Shown one piece after another: positions 7,987 to 17,256 of a DNA stretch of 64,000 nucleotides. Origin of the DNA: Mangrovihabitans endophyticus (lineage in GTDB: Bacteria; Actinomycetota; Actinomycetes; Mycobacteriales; Micromonosporaceae); assembly GCF_014646155.1 (NCBI RefSeq), contig NZ_BMMX01000006.1, positions 62,001 to 126,000 of the forward strand. Reading direction: 5' to 3'. Below the pieces are notes generated by a model. It saw only the letters and a list, made by a program, of their open reading frames with translations, searched no databases and was not told the DNA's origin. The number at the start of each line of letters is the position of its first letter. Position 1 is the first letter of the stretch. A program made the translations under genes and the position numbers.

Positions 7987-10085
7987 CAGGCGGGCAGGGC
8001 CGCGTTCAGCAGTCGCTTGACAAACGTCTCCAGTTCGTCGGCCAGCCGTTGGTCCGGCACCAGGAACTGCAGGCCGAGCTCGTGATCCCCGCCGCCGGTG
8101 TCCACCACGTTGATCACGTTGCCGCTCACGCGGAGCTGGTTGCCGTCGTGTTCCAGATCGATGTCCACGGTGTCGCCCTCGGTGATGCCGAGATCCGTGG
8201 GGACGGCGCAGCGCAGGCCGCCGGAACTGACGTTGATCATGGTCGCCTCGATCTTTTCACGGCCGGGGATCCGCAGCCAGGTGCGCCCGGTCGCGGCGAT
8301 GCGGTCGTGCTGACGGCGTTCCAGTTGCTCGGCGAGGTGCGACATCTCCTGCACCCGGGCCAGGGTGCCGCCCATGTATTCGGAGAGCTTGTCGACGAGC
8401 GAGTCCTGATCGGCGGCGACGGTGCGCAACGAGCCGGTGGCCTCGCCCACCCCGGAGATGCCCTCGATCATGGTGGTGATGGCGCGCGCCATCTCGGTGG
8501 TGTCGTGTTCCAGCGCGTTGATCGTGGCGGTGATCTGCTCGGTGGACTTCGCGGTGCTGTCCGCGAGCTGCTTCACCTCGTCGGCGACCACGGTGAACCC
8601 GGCGCCCAACTCGCCCGCGCGGGCCGCCTCGATGGTGGCGTTCAGCGCGAGCAGGCGCGTCTGCCCCGCGATGCCGGTGATCAGCGTGGCGGTGTGGGCC
8701 ACCCGGCGCAGGCTTTCCTCCAGTGAGCCGATCACCTGCTCGGCCGCCCGCGCGTGCTCGATGACGGCGGTGGTCGCGGCGCCGGTGGTGGTGATGTTCT
8801 CGTCGATCGTGGTCGCCGCCTCGCGTACCTGTCCGACCTGCTCGGTGACGTGGCGCAACTCGTCCGCGATGGTGGCGGTGGACTCGTCGATGATGGTCTG
8901 GGCGCGGTTGCGGAACTGGGCCTCGACCTGCCTCTGGTGCAGGAAGCTGGAACGTAGCTGCTGCTCGCGGGCGGCCTGCGCGGCGCGGATCTCGGTGTCC
9001 TGCTCCTCCAGGCGCCGGCGGGCGGTGGTCAGAGACCGGCCGATGTCGCCCATCTCGTCGCGCCCGTCCGGCAACGACTTCTCGGTCAGGTCGCCGCCCG
9101 CGATGGCGCTCACCGCGCGCACGGTGTCCCGCACGTCGCGGCCGGTCTGCCAGAGCACCGCGGTGGCGAACCACCCGGCGAGCAGGAATCCGCCGATTGC
9201 CACGGCCAGCACGAGCGTGCGTTCCATCGAGAACACCGAGATGCGGGTGTCGAGCAGGTCGACGAGCACGTCATGCAAGGCCGGAACGGTGTCGCGGGCG
9301 GCCCGTGCGGCGGCGACCGGGTCGGTCGGCCCCGGCTGGTTCAGTGTGCTGGTCAGCGTCTGGGCGAGCGCGTCGATGGCATCGGCCGCGGTCTGCACCG
9401 GGGCCAGTCGCCCGCCGACATCCGCACGGTCGGTGTTCTGGACGGTGGTGTCGACGTCGCTGCGCAGGCTTTCCGCGGCCGCGGACAGTTGGCCGGCGAG
9501 GACCGCCTGGGCGGCCAACGCGGCCTGGGCCCCGTCGGCGCTGGGCTCGGTGGCCGCCTTCGCCGCGGCGACGAGCGCCCGGGGAAGCACCACGATCTGC
9601 GGATCCATCACGTAGAACGAGTCCAGATCCGGGTCGAGGATCAGGTTCGACGTGTTACCGATGTGTGTGATGAGGTCGGCGAGCCCCTGCGCGAGCGCCA
9701 CCCGTTGCGTCGGTGAACCGTCGCCGAGGCCGGGCAGGGCCGCCGCCATGTCCACGGCACCCAGGTGCGGGTGGTCGTTCACGACGGCGCGTACGCCGTC
9801 CAGGTCGGGGGTGTCGCCCGCCACCGTGTCGCTGAGCGCGACCAGCAGCGGCCGGACCACATCGACGCCTTCGCGTTCGGCCGAGGAGAAGGCGATCCGG
9901 TCGGTGGTCTCCACGGTGTACATGGTGGTGGCGATGCCGCCGGGGATGAGCAGGAAGACGACCAGCGCGAGCAGTCGCATGCCGGTCCGCATCCGGTTGG
10001 CGATGGACAGCATCGGCCGCAGCGTGCCCGGTGCTCGCCGTGCCGGGCCTGATCCGCCGTGCGGCGCCTGTTCGATGACCGTCAT
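7986..10085 (-). CDS. Methyl-accepting chemotaxis protein with C-terminal PilZ domain
   Basis: A 699-aa membrane chemoreceptor. TM1 is about residues 30-52 ('LLALVVFLLIPGGIATTMY'). A helical extracytoplasmic region of about 250 residues follows, then TM2 ('LAVAIGGFLLAGWFATAVLW') and a HAMP domain. The signalling tip includes 'IAGQTRLLALNATIEAARAG' and 'FTVVADEVKQLADSTAKSTE'. The last ~100 residues form a PilZ domain: 'RRQHDR' (the R-x3-R type c-di-GMP arginines) and 'NVSSGG' (the [DN]-x-S-x-x-G motif). It would couple ligand or motility signalling to cyclic-di-GMP. I chose ATG 10085 because 'ggaagg' lies 5 nt upstream. No CheA/CheW is encoded nearby; the pilus operon is 3.7 kb away. Confidence 0.92.
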   Translation of the reverse strand: MTVIEQAPHGGSGPARRAPGTLRPMLSIANRMRTGMRLLALVVFLLIPGGIATTMYTVETTDRIAFSSAEREGVDVVRPLLVALSDTVAGDTPDLDGVRAVVNDHPHLGAVDMAAALPGLGDGSPTQRVALAQGLADLITHIGNTSNLILDPDLDSFYVMDPQIVVLPRALVAAAKAATEPSADGAQAALAAQAVLAGQLSAAAESLRSDVDTTVQNTDRADVGGRLAPVQTAADAIDALAQTLTSTLNQPGPTDPVAAARAARDTVPALHDVLVDLLDTRISVFSMERTLVLAVAIGGFLLAGWFATAVLWQTGRDVRDTVRAVSAIAGGDLTEKSLPDGRDEMGDIGRSLTTARRRLEEQDTEIRAAQAAREQQLRSSFLHQRQVEAQFRNRAQTIIDESTATIADELRHVTEQVGQVREAATTIDENITTTGAATTAVIEHARAAEQVIGSLEESLRRVAHTATLITGIAGQTRLLALNATIEAARAGELGAGFTVVADEVKQLADSTAKSTEQITATINALEHDTTEMARAITTMIEGISGVGEATGSLRTVAADQDSLVDKLSEYMGGTLARVQEMSHLAEQLERRQHDRIAATGRTWLRIPGREKIEATMINVSSGGLRCAVPTDLGITEGDTVDIDLEHDGNQLRVSGNVINVVDTGGGDHELGLQFLVPDQRLADELETFVKRLLNAALPA

Positions 10086-10352
10086 ATGCCTTCCACCACC
10101 GTGTGCTCGCCGGACGGATCGCGCGTCGTGCCTCGACACGTAGTGTCGCGGCTCAACATCACCGAAGTGGGCCAAACCGGGAAACAGTGACAGAGCACCG
10201 CCTATCGGTGATCGTGAAATCGGCGGCAGACGGTAAGTCGTTATGCAACTATTGCGCTATATCGGGCATCCGGTGACGGCGTGATCGGCGACGTCGAGCC
10301 GTCGAGGATGAACAGGTTGACACATGTCAATCAATCGGCATCTCATGAGTGG
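10086..10352. promoter_or_regulatory. Divergent intergenic region, chemoreceptor / GH3
   Basis: This stretch holds the upstream regions of two divergent genes. It is less GC-rich than the flanks, especially 10235-10265. I do not see a convincing sigma-70 or FliA-type promoter and no RNA gene. Confidence 0.4.
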
Positions 10353-12089
10353 ATGATTCGGCGCATCGCGGTGATCGTTCCTACGGTTCTGGGCATCCTG
10401 GTCGCCACCACGGCGGCCCCGGCGAACCCCGCCGCGGCGGCGACCCGGGCGAACGCGGCGACGGCTGCCCGGATCTCCGCCGTCCTGGCCGGGATGAGCC
10501 TGCCGGAGAAGGTCGGCCAGATGTTCGTGTCCTATGTGTACGGCGCGAGCGCCACCGCCGCGACGGCTTCCGAGACGGCGGCCAACCGTGCTGCCTACGG
10601 CGTGGACACGGGCGCCGAAGCGGTCGCCCGCTACCACCTGGGCGGCGTCATCTATTTCACGTGGTCGGGCAACCTCACCGGCCCGGCGCAGATCGCGGAC
10701 CTGTCCCACGGGTTGCAGTCCGTCGCCGGGCGCGTCCCGCTGCAGATCAGCACCGACCAGGAAGGCGGCGTGGTGAACCGGATCGGCGCCCCGCTGGCGG
10801 TGTCACCCGGAAACATGGCGGTGGGTGCGACATTCGACCCGCGCAGCGCGTACGACGCGGCGAAGGTGAGCGGCACGGAACTGACGGCGCTGGGCATCAA
10901 CACGGTCGACGCGCCCGTGGTGGACGTGAACACCAATCCCCGCAACACCGCCGACGGGCCGCGCGCCTTCAGCGACCGCACCCCGCACGTCACCGCCGAC
11001 GCCGTCGCGGCCGTGCGCGGCTACGCCGACGCGGGCATCGGCGCACAGGCCAAGCACTTTCCCGGCCTCGGCGACACGGAGGTCAACACGGACAACGGGG
11101 TAGCCGTGACGGACGAGACCCGTGCGCAGATCATGGCGACGCACCTACCGCCGTTCCGGGCCGCGATCGCCGCGGGGGTGCCGAGCATCATGGCGGCGCA
11201 CATCGTCGCGCCCGCGCTGGATCCCTCCGGCGCCCCGGCGAGCCTGTCCCGCCCGATCGTCACCGGCCTGCTGCGGGGCACGCTGCACTACGACGGAGTG
11301 GTGATCACCGACGCGCTGAGCGCCGCCGCGCTCGCCGACATCCCGGCCGACCAGATCGTGCTGCGCGCGATCGAGGCCGGCGACGACCAACTGCTGATGC
11401 CCACGGACGTGCCGGCGGCGATCGCGACGGTGCTCGACGCGGTGGCCGCGGGCACCATCTCGACGGCACGGATCGACGCGTCGGTGCGCCGCATCCTGCG
11501 GATGAAGATGCGGCTCGGCCTCTTCGGCGCCGGCCCGGTGGGCGCACCGCCGGTGGTCGGCACCGACGCGCACCTGAGGACCATGGCGGAGGTCGCCCGC
11601 CGGTCGATCACCGCGTTGCGCTCCGCCGACCTCCCGCTGCCCGGCGGCGACGTGCTGGTCACCGGCTGGGGCGTGAGCACCACGCAGAACCTGACGAACG
11701 CGCTGACCGACCGAGGGCGGCACGTGATGCGTCTCTACACCGGTTCGCCCGACGATGCGCTTGTGGCACGGGCGGTGGCCGCGTCCTCGGACGTCGACGT
11801 CACGGTGGTGACCACGTACAACGCGTGGGGCGACGTCCGCCAGCAGCATCTGGTCACCGCGCTGTTGGACACCGGGCGGCCGATCGTGGTGGTCGCGGTG
11901 GGCGGCCCGTACGACATCGCGTACTTCCCGCAGGCGGACACCTACCTGGCCGCGTACGACTATCAGCCGGTCTCGGTCACCGCGGCGGCCGACGTGCTCA
12001 CCGGCCGGACGGCGGCGACCGGGCGACTGCCGGTGACGATCCGGACCCCGGACGGCGGCGCGGTGCTGTTCCGTTACGGCACGCGGTAG
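10353..12089 (+). CDS. Secreted glycoside hydrolase family 3 enzyme (NagZ-like)
   Basis: A 578-aa protein. The N-terminus 'MIRRIAVIVPTVLGILVAT' followed by an Ala-rich stretch is a signal peptide, so it is probably exported. The GH3 domain shows 'LPEKVGQMFVSYVYG', 'GGVIYFTWSGNL', 'STDQEGGVVNRI' and the NagZ-type His/Asp loop 'AKHFPGLGDTEVNTDNG'. 'GVVITDALSA' has the catalytic Asp nucleophile. A second domain runs from about residue 400. Beta-N-acetylhexosaminidases of this type act on peptidoglycan or chitin fragments. ATG 10353 gives a clean signal peptide; upstream starts at 10281 (GTG) and 10308 (ATG) are possible. Confidence 0.85.
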   Translation: MIRRIAVIVPTVLGILVATTAAPANPAAAATRANAATAARISAVLAGMSLPEKVGQMFVSYVYGASATAATASETAANRAAYGVDTGAEAVARYHLGGVIYFTWSGNLTGPAQIADLSHGLQSVAGRVPLQISTDQEGGVVNRIGAPLAVSPGNMAVGATFDPRSAYDAAKVSGTELTALGINTVDAPVVDVNTNPRNTADGPRAFSDRTPHVTADAVAAVRGYADAGIGAQAKHFPGLGDTEVNTDNGVAVTDETRAQIMATHLPPFRAAIAAGVPSIMAAHIVAPALDPSGAPASLSRPIVTGLLRGTLHYDGVVITDALSAAALADIPADQIVLRAIEAGDDQLLMPTDVPAAIATVLDAVAAGTISTARIDASVRRILRMKMRLGLFGAGPVGAPPVVGTDAHLRTMAEVARRSITALRSADLPLPGGDVLVTGWGVSTTQNLTNALTDRGRHVMRLYTGSPDDALVARAVAASSDVDVTVVTTYNAWGDVRQQHLVTALLDTGRPIVVVAVGGPYDIAYFPQADTYLAAYDYQPVSVTAAADVLTGRTAATGRLPVTIRTPDGGAVLFRYGTR

Positions 12090-12148
12090 CGCTACGCCGG
12101 TGGCGAAACGGCTTCCCCTGACGGAACTCCGGCGGCAGAGTCGCGGCC

Positions 12149-13045
12149 ATGGTCGAGTTCGCCTATCAGGCCGTGCCGGACAGCGCCGCGACGTGGCGGG
12201 AGACCGCACGCCGCGCCGAGGCGGTCGGTGTGCACACCCTTCTGGTCCCGGACCACCCCGGATCGTGTGCGGCACCGTTCGTGGCGCTGGCCGCAGCGGC
12301 GGCCGTCACCGACACGATCCGGCTCGGCTCGTACGTGTGCAATGCCGGCGTGCGCGAACCGATGCTGCTCGCGGCGGACGTCGCGACCCTGGACGTGGTC
12401 TCCGGCGGCCGTGCCCTGCTGGGCATCGGCGCGGGGCACACCCCAGCGGAGTGGCAGGCGATCGGGCGCAGCCGACCGGACGTGAACGGGCGGGTCGCGA
12501 GGTGCATCGCGGTCGCCGAGGCGACGATGCGGCTGCTCAGCGGTGCGGAAGTCACTGTGGACGGCCCGGCGCTGACGATGGCCGGGGCGCGCCTGACCGA
12601 ACCGCGACCGGTGCAGGATCGGGTGCCGTTGCTGTTCGGTGGTGGCAACACGAGGCTGCTGGAGTGGGCTGCCGACCACGCGGACATCGTCGGGCTGTCC
12701 GGCCTCGGACGCACGCTTGCCGACGGCCACCGGCACACCGTCCGCTGGCGGCTCGACGACGTCGACGCGCAGGTGGATCGCGTGCGCGGCCGGGTCCTGG
12801 AGACGTTGGTGCAGCGTTTCCAGATCACCGACGATGCGGAGGGCGCGTTGGCCGACATGACCGAGCACACCGGCCTCACCGCAGCCCAGCTGCGGGCCAC
12901 GCCGTACGTCCTGGTCGGCACGGTGGACGAGATCGTGTCGTCGATCCGGGAGCACGAACGCCGATGGGGGATCAGCCGGTACGCGGTGCGTCCCCCGGCG
13001 CTCGATCTGCTCCCGACGATCATGGCGGGGCTGAGCGCCGCCTGA
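12149..13045 (+). CDS. LLM-class F420-dependent oxidoreductase
   Basis: A 298-aa luciferase-like monooxygenase fold protein. Visible features are 'TARRAEAVGVHTLLVPDHPG', 'LGSYVCNAGVREPMLLAADV', 'SGGRALLGIGAGHTPAEW' and 'PLLFGGGNTRLLEWAADHAD'. The order and spacing match the F420-dependent subfamily common in actinomycetes rather than FMN-dependent luciferases. The substrate is unknown. It follows the GH3 gene by 59 bp on the same strand but has no functional link to it, and it is convergent with the GntR regulator (41-bp gap). Confidence 0.8.
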   Translation: MVEFAYQAVPDSAATWRETARRAEAVGVHTLLVPDHPGSCAAPFVALAAAAAVTDTIRLGSYVCNAGVREPMLLAADVATLDVVSGGRALLGIGAGHTPAEWQAIGRSRPDVNGRVARCIAVAEATMRLLSGAEVTVDGPALTMAGARLTEPRPVQDRVPLLFGGGNTRLLEWAADHADIVGLSGLGRTLADGHRHTVRWRLDDVDAQVDRVRGRVLETLVQRFQITDDAEGALADMTEHTGLTAAQLRATPYVLVGTVDEIVSSIREHERRWGISRYAVRPPALDLLPTIMAGLSAA

Positions 13046-13086
13046 GCGCGGCACTCCGGGACGGTCGTTACTTCGAGTACCACGAC

Positions 13087-13734
13087 CTAGTCGAAGAGGA
13101 ACGCCTCCACGCGAGCCCGGAAGTCGACATAGATCTGGCGGTAACGCTGCACCGCGCCGCGGTTGTCGCCGGCCTCCAGCAGCCGGATGATCGCCTCGTG
13201 GCCGGTGATCCATGTGTTCCACAGGTCGCTTTCGGCGGTCATCGCGAGGATTCGCGTGGTCCGCGCCACCACGAGATCCACCATGGATTGCAGCTCGCGG
13301 TTGCCGCTGGCCAGAATGACGATGGTGCTGAAATCGGCGCCCGCCGCACCGGCCGCCAGCACATTGCCCTCGCGCAGCGCCTCCACGAACTCGCGCTGGC
13401 GGCGGCGCAACAGGTCGAGGTGGGTCTCGGTGAGGTTGTCCACGCCCCACTCGAAGCCGGCGCCGGCGAGCACGCCCATCACGTCGATCAGCTCCAGGGC
13501 GTTCTTCTGCGTCACCCGGGTGACGTGGCGGGTGCGGTTCGGGGCGATGTCGATCAGCCCCTCGACGGAGAGCTGCGCGATCGCCTCACGGACCGGGGTG
13601 ATGCTGACACCGAGGCGGGCGGCCAGCTCACCATCCTTGATCAGGGTGCCGGGTGGCAGTTCGCCGGTGACGATCTCGTTGCGCAACTGGCGCACGACCG
13701 CTGCCGTCCGTGTCGGCGGCACCGCGAAAGACAT
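13087..13734 (-). CDS. GntR-family transcriptional regulator (FadR/FCD type)
   Basis: A 215-aa DNA-binding protein. The N-terminal winged helix contains 'QLRNEIVTGELPPGTLIKDG' and 'LAARLGVSITPVREAIAQLS', the standard GntR helix-turn-helix. The C-terminal part (about residues 80-215) is the all-helical FCD ligand-binding domain, where an Asp/His set usually binds a metal and a small carboxylate. It is encoded on the same strand as the pilus operon but 67 bp beyond its last gene. Its target is unknown; the adjacent LLM oxidoreductase is a candidate. Confidence 0.88.
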   Translation of the reverse strand: MSFAVPPTRTAAVVRQLRNEIVTGELPPGTLIKDGELAARLGVSITPVREAIAQLSVEGLIDIAPNRTRHVTRVTQKNALELIDVMGVLAGAGFEWGVDNLTETHLDLLRRRQREFVEALREGNVLAAGAAGADFSTIVILASGNRELQSMVDLVVARTTRILAMTAESDLWNTWITGHEAIIRLLEAGDNRGAVQRYRQIYVDFRARVEAFLFD

Positions 13735-13801
13735 GCCGGAAGCGTACTCACGACGACTGCTCGGGGGAGCCGGCGTGCGACCGCGCGGCGCTGAGCGAGG
13801 T

Positions 13802-14404
13802 TCACTTGTCGCAGGCGATCGTTTCGGAGACGGTGTTCAACGCGGTGAACTTGAGCTGGTACGCCCGGGTCGCTCCGTTGGTGGCGACGCCCACGGTGCT
13901 GGTCACGGCCAGCGTCATGCGGTCGAAGTTGGTGCCGTCCGATCCGGACGGTTGCACCCGGAAGGGGTTCGTCCCGTCGGTGGATTCCAGGTGCTCGGCG
14001 ACCGCGGAGACGGTGGCGCCCGCGGACATCGCGGAGCGCTGCGGCCAGATGGTCCGTTTCAGGGTGCCGCCCGCCTTCGGCAAGGTGAGCTGGACGCACT
14101 GCTGCACGTTGTCCGGGTCGGGGATGACATAGTCCACGGCGTACAGGCTGTTGCCGTCGCCGGTCTGGTACGGGGTGCCGATGTGATAGGCGTACCGGAC
14201 CTCGGTGTCCAGTTTAGAGAATGAAGCCATCAGGGCCGTTTGTGCCAAGGCGGCAGACTCGGTCCGGTCCGCGGTGCGATACATGGTGACCAGCCCGGCG
14301 GTGGCGATCGCCATCACGACCGACATGATGGCCGAGCCGACCATCACCTCCATCAGGGAGAAACCGGAGTCGTCGCGCCGCAGCCGGTGCATCCGGGCCC
14401 TCAC
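13802..14404 (-). CDS. Minor pilin / pseudopilin (PilW-like)
   Basis: A 200-aa prepilin. The leader ends at 'DDSGFSLMEVMVGSAIMSVV': cleavage after Gly, Phe at +1, Glu at +5 and a hydrophobic N-terminal helix. The rest looks like a globular pilin domain. Length and position at the end of the pilus operon suggest a minor pilin that helps initiate or tip the fibre. Its ATG overlaps the stop of the preceding prepilin gene by 4 bp (ATGA), indicating translational coupling. The specific name PilW is only by position. Confidence 0.8.
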   Translation of the reverse strand: MRARMHRLRRDDSGFSLMEVMVGSAIMSVVMAIATAGLVTMYRTADRTESAALAQTALMASFSKLDTEVRYAYHIGTPYQTGDGNSLYAVDYVIPDPDNVQQCVQLTLPKAGGTLKRTIWPQRSAMSAGATVSAVAEHLESTDGTNPFRVQPSGSDGTNFDRMTLAVTSTVGVATNGATRAYQLKFTALNTVSETIACDK

Positions 14405-14832
14405 GGCGCCGCCGGGTCGAAGACGGGCTCCACGGACGACGTGCTGATCAGCGTCGACGTGCTGTACGAGCAGGTGTCGTCCGGGCAGCCCTTGCTGCGC
14501 CAGGTGACGTGCACCGTCGCGGTGATCAGCGACGACGACGGCGGCACGTCCCAGCCGCGGTGGTAGGTGATGCCGTTCATCTGCACCTCGACCGGGTCGG
14601 CGTGCTTGGTCAGCCAGGTCAGCGCGAGCTGGCCGGAGACGGCGCGCAGTTCCTCCATGCCCGATGAGGCGACGCGGATCGCGGTCTGCCGCGCGCCCTG
14701 CAGGTCGACAACGACCATCGACCGGATGAAGAAGGTGGTCACCGCGGTCAACACCACGCCGATCACGGCCAGCGCGGAGAGCACCTCCACGAGGGTGAAG
14801 CCGGCGTCGGCCGGGTCCTTACGCGCGGTCAT
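14401..14832 (-). CDS. Minor pilin (PilV-like)
   Basis: A 143-aa prepilin with leader 'MTARKDPADAGFTLVEVLSA': prepilin peptidase would cut after Gly, leaving N-methylated Phe, with Glu at +5. A hydrophobic helix follows to about residue 35, then a short globular domain. It lies between pilO and the second minor pilin and overlaps the latter by 4 bp. The PilV label is by size and context only. Confidence 0.8.
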   Translation of the reverse strand: MTARKDPADAGFTLVEVLSALAVIGVVLTAVTTFFIRSMVVVDLQGARQTAIRVASSGMEELRAVSGQLALTWLTKHADPVEVQMNGITYHRGWDVPPSSSLITATVHVTWRSKGCPDDTCSYSTSTLISTSSVEPVFDPAAP

Positions 14833-14842
14833 CGGCGTCCAC

Positions 14843-15511
14843 TCACTTGCTCGTCACGGTGGGAGCGCCGGTGCCGGCCGGGGGGATGACGTACGCCTTG
14901 AGCGCCAGGCTGAGCGTCATCGTGGCGGCCTGGTCCGCGTCGCCGGCATCGCCGCCGTTCTCATCGGTGCCGGCGGAGTCGGTGCTGGTGGAGTCGGTGC
15001 TGGTGGAGCCGGAGGTTCCCTGCGACGTCAGGGTCGCCGCGGTGATCAGCACCGCTCGTGGCTGCGCGGACTGCATCCGGGTGAGGAACGAGCTGAGCCT
15101 GGCCGCGGTGCCGTTGACCGACACGGTCATCGGCAGCTCGTATACGCCGGCCTGCTCGACGACCTCGGACGGTGCGGCGACGCTGATGCCGTTGACGTCC
15201 ACGCCCAGTTCGTCGCCGGAGGCCTGCAACTGCCGCAGGAAGTCCGGCACGCCCGAGTCGGCGGGCAGCGCGGCCTGGGCCTGCTTCAGCGCGGCCTTGT
15301 ACTTCGGCAGTTCGTCGCTCTCCTGCTTGAGCTGCCCGACACGCTTGCGCAGGGTGATGGTCTGGATCTCGACGGTCTCCCGCTCCGCGCGAGTCTCGTC
15401 CGCCTCGGCGTACTTCGGCCCGATGAACAGGAACCAGCCACCGGCCGCGAGCAGCAGGATCACCGCCAGCCCGGCCGCCTGCCAGACCCGGTCCGCGCGA
15501 AACCGCCCCAT
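14843..15511 (-). CDS. pilO: Pilus assembly inner-membrane protein PilO
   Basis: A 222-aa bitopic membrane protein. There is one TM near the N-terminus ('AAGLAVILLLAAGGWFLFIG'), then a coiled-coil ('TLRKRVGQLKQESDELPKYK') and a ferredoxin-like domain ('ELPMTVSVNGTAARLSSFLT'), the PilO arrangement. A low-complexity Ser/Thr/Asp stretch sits near residue 185. PilO pairs with PilN to align the membrane platform with the ATPases. The ATG at 15511 shares one base with the pilN stop (TGATG), so I prefer it to the upstream ATG at 15535. Confidence 0.85.
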   Translation of the reverse strand: MGRFRADRVWQAAGLAVILLLAAGGWFLFIGPKYAEADETRAERETVEIQTITLRKRVGQLKQESDELPKYKAALKQAQAALPADSGVPDFLRQLQASGDELGVDVNGISVAAPSEVVEQAGVYELPMTVSVNGTAARLSSFLTRMQSAQPRAVLITAATLTSQGTSGSTSTDSTSTDSAGTDENGGDAGDADQAATMTLSLALKAYVIPPAGTGAPTVTSK

Positions 15512-16215
15512 CAGTCTTCCCCTGCCTTCTTGCATGCGGTGGTGAAGCGGCCGCAGAGCGCCGCGGAGGTGACGTCGACCGACAGGCTGAACTGCACGCC
15601 CGCCTCGTTCTGGGTCACGCTCGTCACATAGGGATTGGCGACCATGGTCACCGCGTTCAGCGTGTCCACGTACCGGGCCACCGAGGGCTTGTCCGGTGCG
15701 ATACCGGTGATCGTCAGCATGCCCACCGTGGTGGCGCCGGAGGCACTGGGCAACGTCGAGGTGACGCCCTTGCCACCGTCGGAGACCAGGCTGCCGTTGA
15801 CGCCGGTGACCGTCACGCCCGCCTCGTCGCCCACGTCACGCAACGTGTCCAGCAGCGTCGACCACGGCAGATCATCGGCCAGCAGGGCGGACAGCCGGTT
15901 GGTGATCGCGTCGGTCTGCGCCTGCACGGTGAGCACCTCGTCGTACTGGGTCTCGCTGTGCCGCACCGCGGTGGCCGCGGTGGTTGCGGCGGCCAGCTCG
16001 TCGTCCGCGGAACGCTTGACCGTGGCGGCGTGCACGTACCATCCGGCGAGCGCAAGCACCACCAGGAACACCGTGATCAGCACCCAGGTGCGGCTGCGCC
16101 GTGCGCGCCGCGCCGCGACGATCTCCGCGGGCAGCAGGTTGGCCGAAATGGTCAGCACACGGGAGACCCGCTGCGGGGACACGGCCGGGTCCAGGGGCAT
16201 CAGGGTGGTCGCCAT
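15511..16215 (-). CDS. pilN: Pilus assembly protein PilN
   Basis: A 234-aa protein with the PilN hallmark 'NLLPAEIVAARRARR' in its short cytoplasmic N-terminus, the segment that binds PilM. One TM ('WVLITVFLVVLALAGWYVH') and a periplasmic-type coiled-coil plus ferredoxin-like fold ('TVGMLTITGIAPDKPSVARY') follow. It starts within the pilM stop (TGATG) and ends within the pilO start, so pilM-N-O are translationally coupled. Confidence 0.87.
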   Translation of the reverse strand: MATTLMPLDPAVSPQRVSRVLTISANLLPAEIVAARRARRSRTWVLITVFLVVLALAGWYVHAATVKRSADDELAAATTAATAVRHSETQYDEVLTVQAQTDAITNRLSALLADDLPWSTLLDTLRDVGDEAGVTVTGVNGSLVSDGGKGVTSTLPSASGATTVGMLTITGIAPDKPSVARYVDTLNAVTMVANPYVTSVTQNEAGVQFSLSVDVTSAALCGRFTTACKKAGED

Positions 16216-17240
16216 CAGGCTGCCGCTCCCAGGGTGAGGCCGATCGACACCGCGGCCGACGGCAGGAAACTGTCGAAGCCGCGCTGCCGGGCACGGCGGG
16301 TGTCACGCAGCCGGCCGGCGCTGTCGGCGTACATCACCGGTACGCCGAGGCGCTCCTGCAGGTGCTCGGCCAGGCCGGGCATCAGGGCGCTGCCACCGCA
16401 CAGCGAGATGCGGGTGACCTGCTTCTGTCGTTCACCGGAGGCCAGGTAGGTGAAGGAGCTGCGCAGTTCGCTGATCAGTGGCCGGACCGCGTCAGCGGCG
16501 GCTGCGGCCGTCGCCGGATTGCCGTCGCCGTGCAGGCCGAAGCGGCACTTGAGCAGTTCCGCATCGGGTTCGGCAAGGCCCAGCCGGGCGGCGAGACTCG
16601 TGGTGATCTCGGTGCCGCCGCGCGGCACGGTGCGCACGATCAGCGGTTCGCCGTCGGCGTGCACCACCACGCTGGTGACGTCCGCGCCGATGTCGACGAT
16701 CGCCTCGACCTGGGCGTCCAACCGGGATGCGGCGCGCAGCAGGGCGAACGACGCCAGGTCCACCGCGACCACGTGCAGCCCCGCCTTCTCCGCCGCCTGA
16801 ACGGCGGTCAGCACGGCGTCCTTGGGCATGGCGATCAGCAGTCCGCGTACGGTCGGGGCGTTGCCCGCCTCCTCCAGCGGCCGGAAGTCGAGCACCGAGC
16901 GCTCCACGGCCAGCGGCAGCATGTCGCGTACCTGGAAGGGCAGCGCGCTGGCCATCTCCTTGGCCGGCAGGTTGGACACGGACATCTCGCGGACCACTAG
17001 CTGCGGGTTGGTCATGCCGAGTACGACCTTGCGGGTGTCGAACTTGCAGCCCGCCCAGAGTTGCTTGAGTGCGGAGGTGACCGCTGCCGGCTCCTGGATC
17101 ACGCCGCCCTGCACGGTGCCCGCAGGCAGCGGAACCTGGCCGAAGTTGGTGAGGTTGTGCTCGTCCTTGGCGCGCCGCACCTCGACGGCACGCAGGGACG
17201 ACGAGCCGATGTCGAGCCCGATCGGATTGACGCCAGCCAT
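16215..17240 (-). CDS. pilM: Pilus assembly ATPase-like protein PilM
   Basis: A 341-aa actin/FtsA-like cytoplasmic protein. The phosphate-1 type motif is 'IGLDIGSSSLRAVEV'. 'AIVDIGADVTSVVVHADGEP' is the phosphate-2 region and 'ISLCGGSALMPGLAEHL' the adenosine motif. PilM binds ATP and the PilN N-terminus and links the ring of PilN/PilO to the pilus motor. It sits between pilD and pilN in the operon. Confidence 0.92.
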   Translation of the reverse strand: MAGVNPIGLDIGSSSLRAVEVRRAKDEHNLTNFGQVPLPAGTVQGGVIQEPAAVTSALKQLWAGCKFDTRKVVLGMTNPQLVVREMSVSNLPAKEMASALPFQVRDMLPLAVERSVLDFRPLEEAGNAPTVRGLLIAMPKDAVLTAVQAAEKAGLHVVAVDLASFALLRAASRLDAQVEAIVDIGADVTSVVVHADGEPLIVRTVPRGGTEITTSLAARLGLAEPDAELLKCRFGLHGDGNPATAAAAADAVRPLISELRSSFTYLASGERQKQVTRISLCGGSALMPGLAEHLQERLGVPVMYADSAGRLRDTRRARQRGFDSFLPSAAVSIGLTLGAAA

Positions 17241-17256
17241 CGGTGTTCCTTCCTGA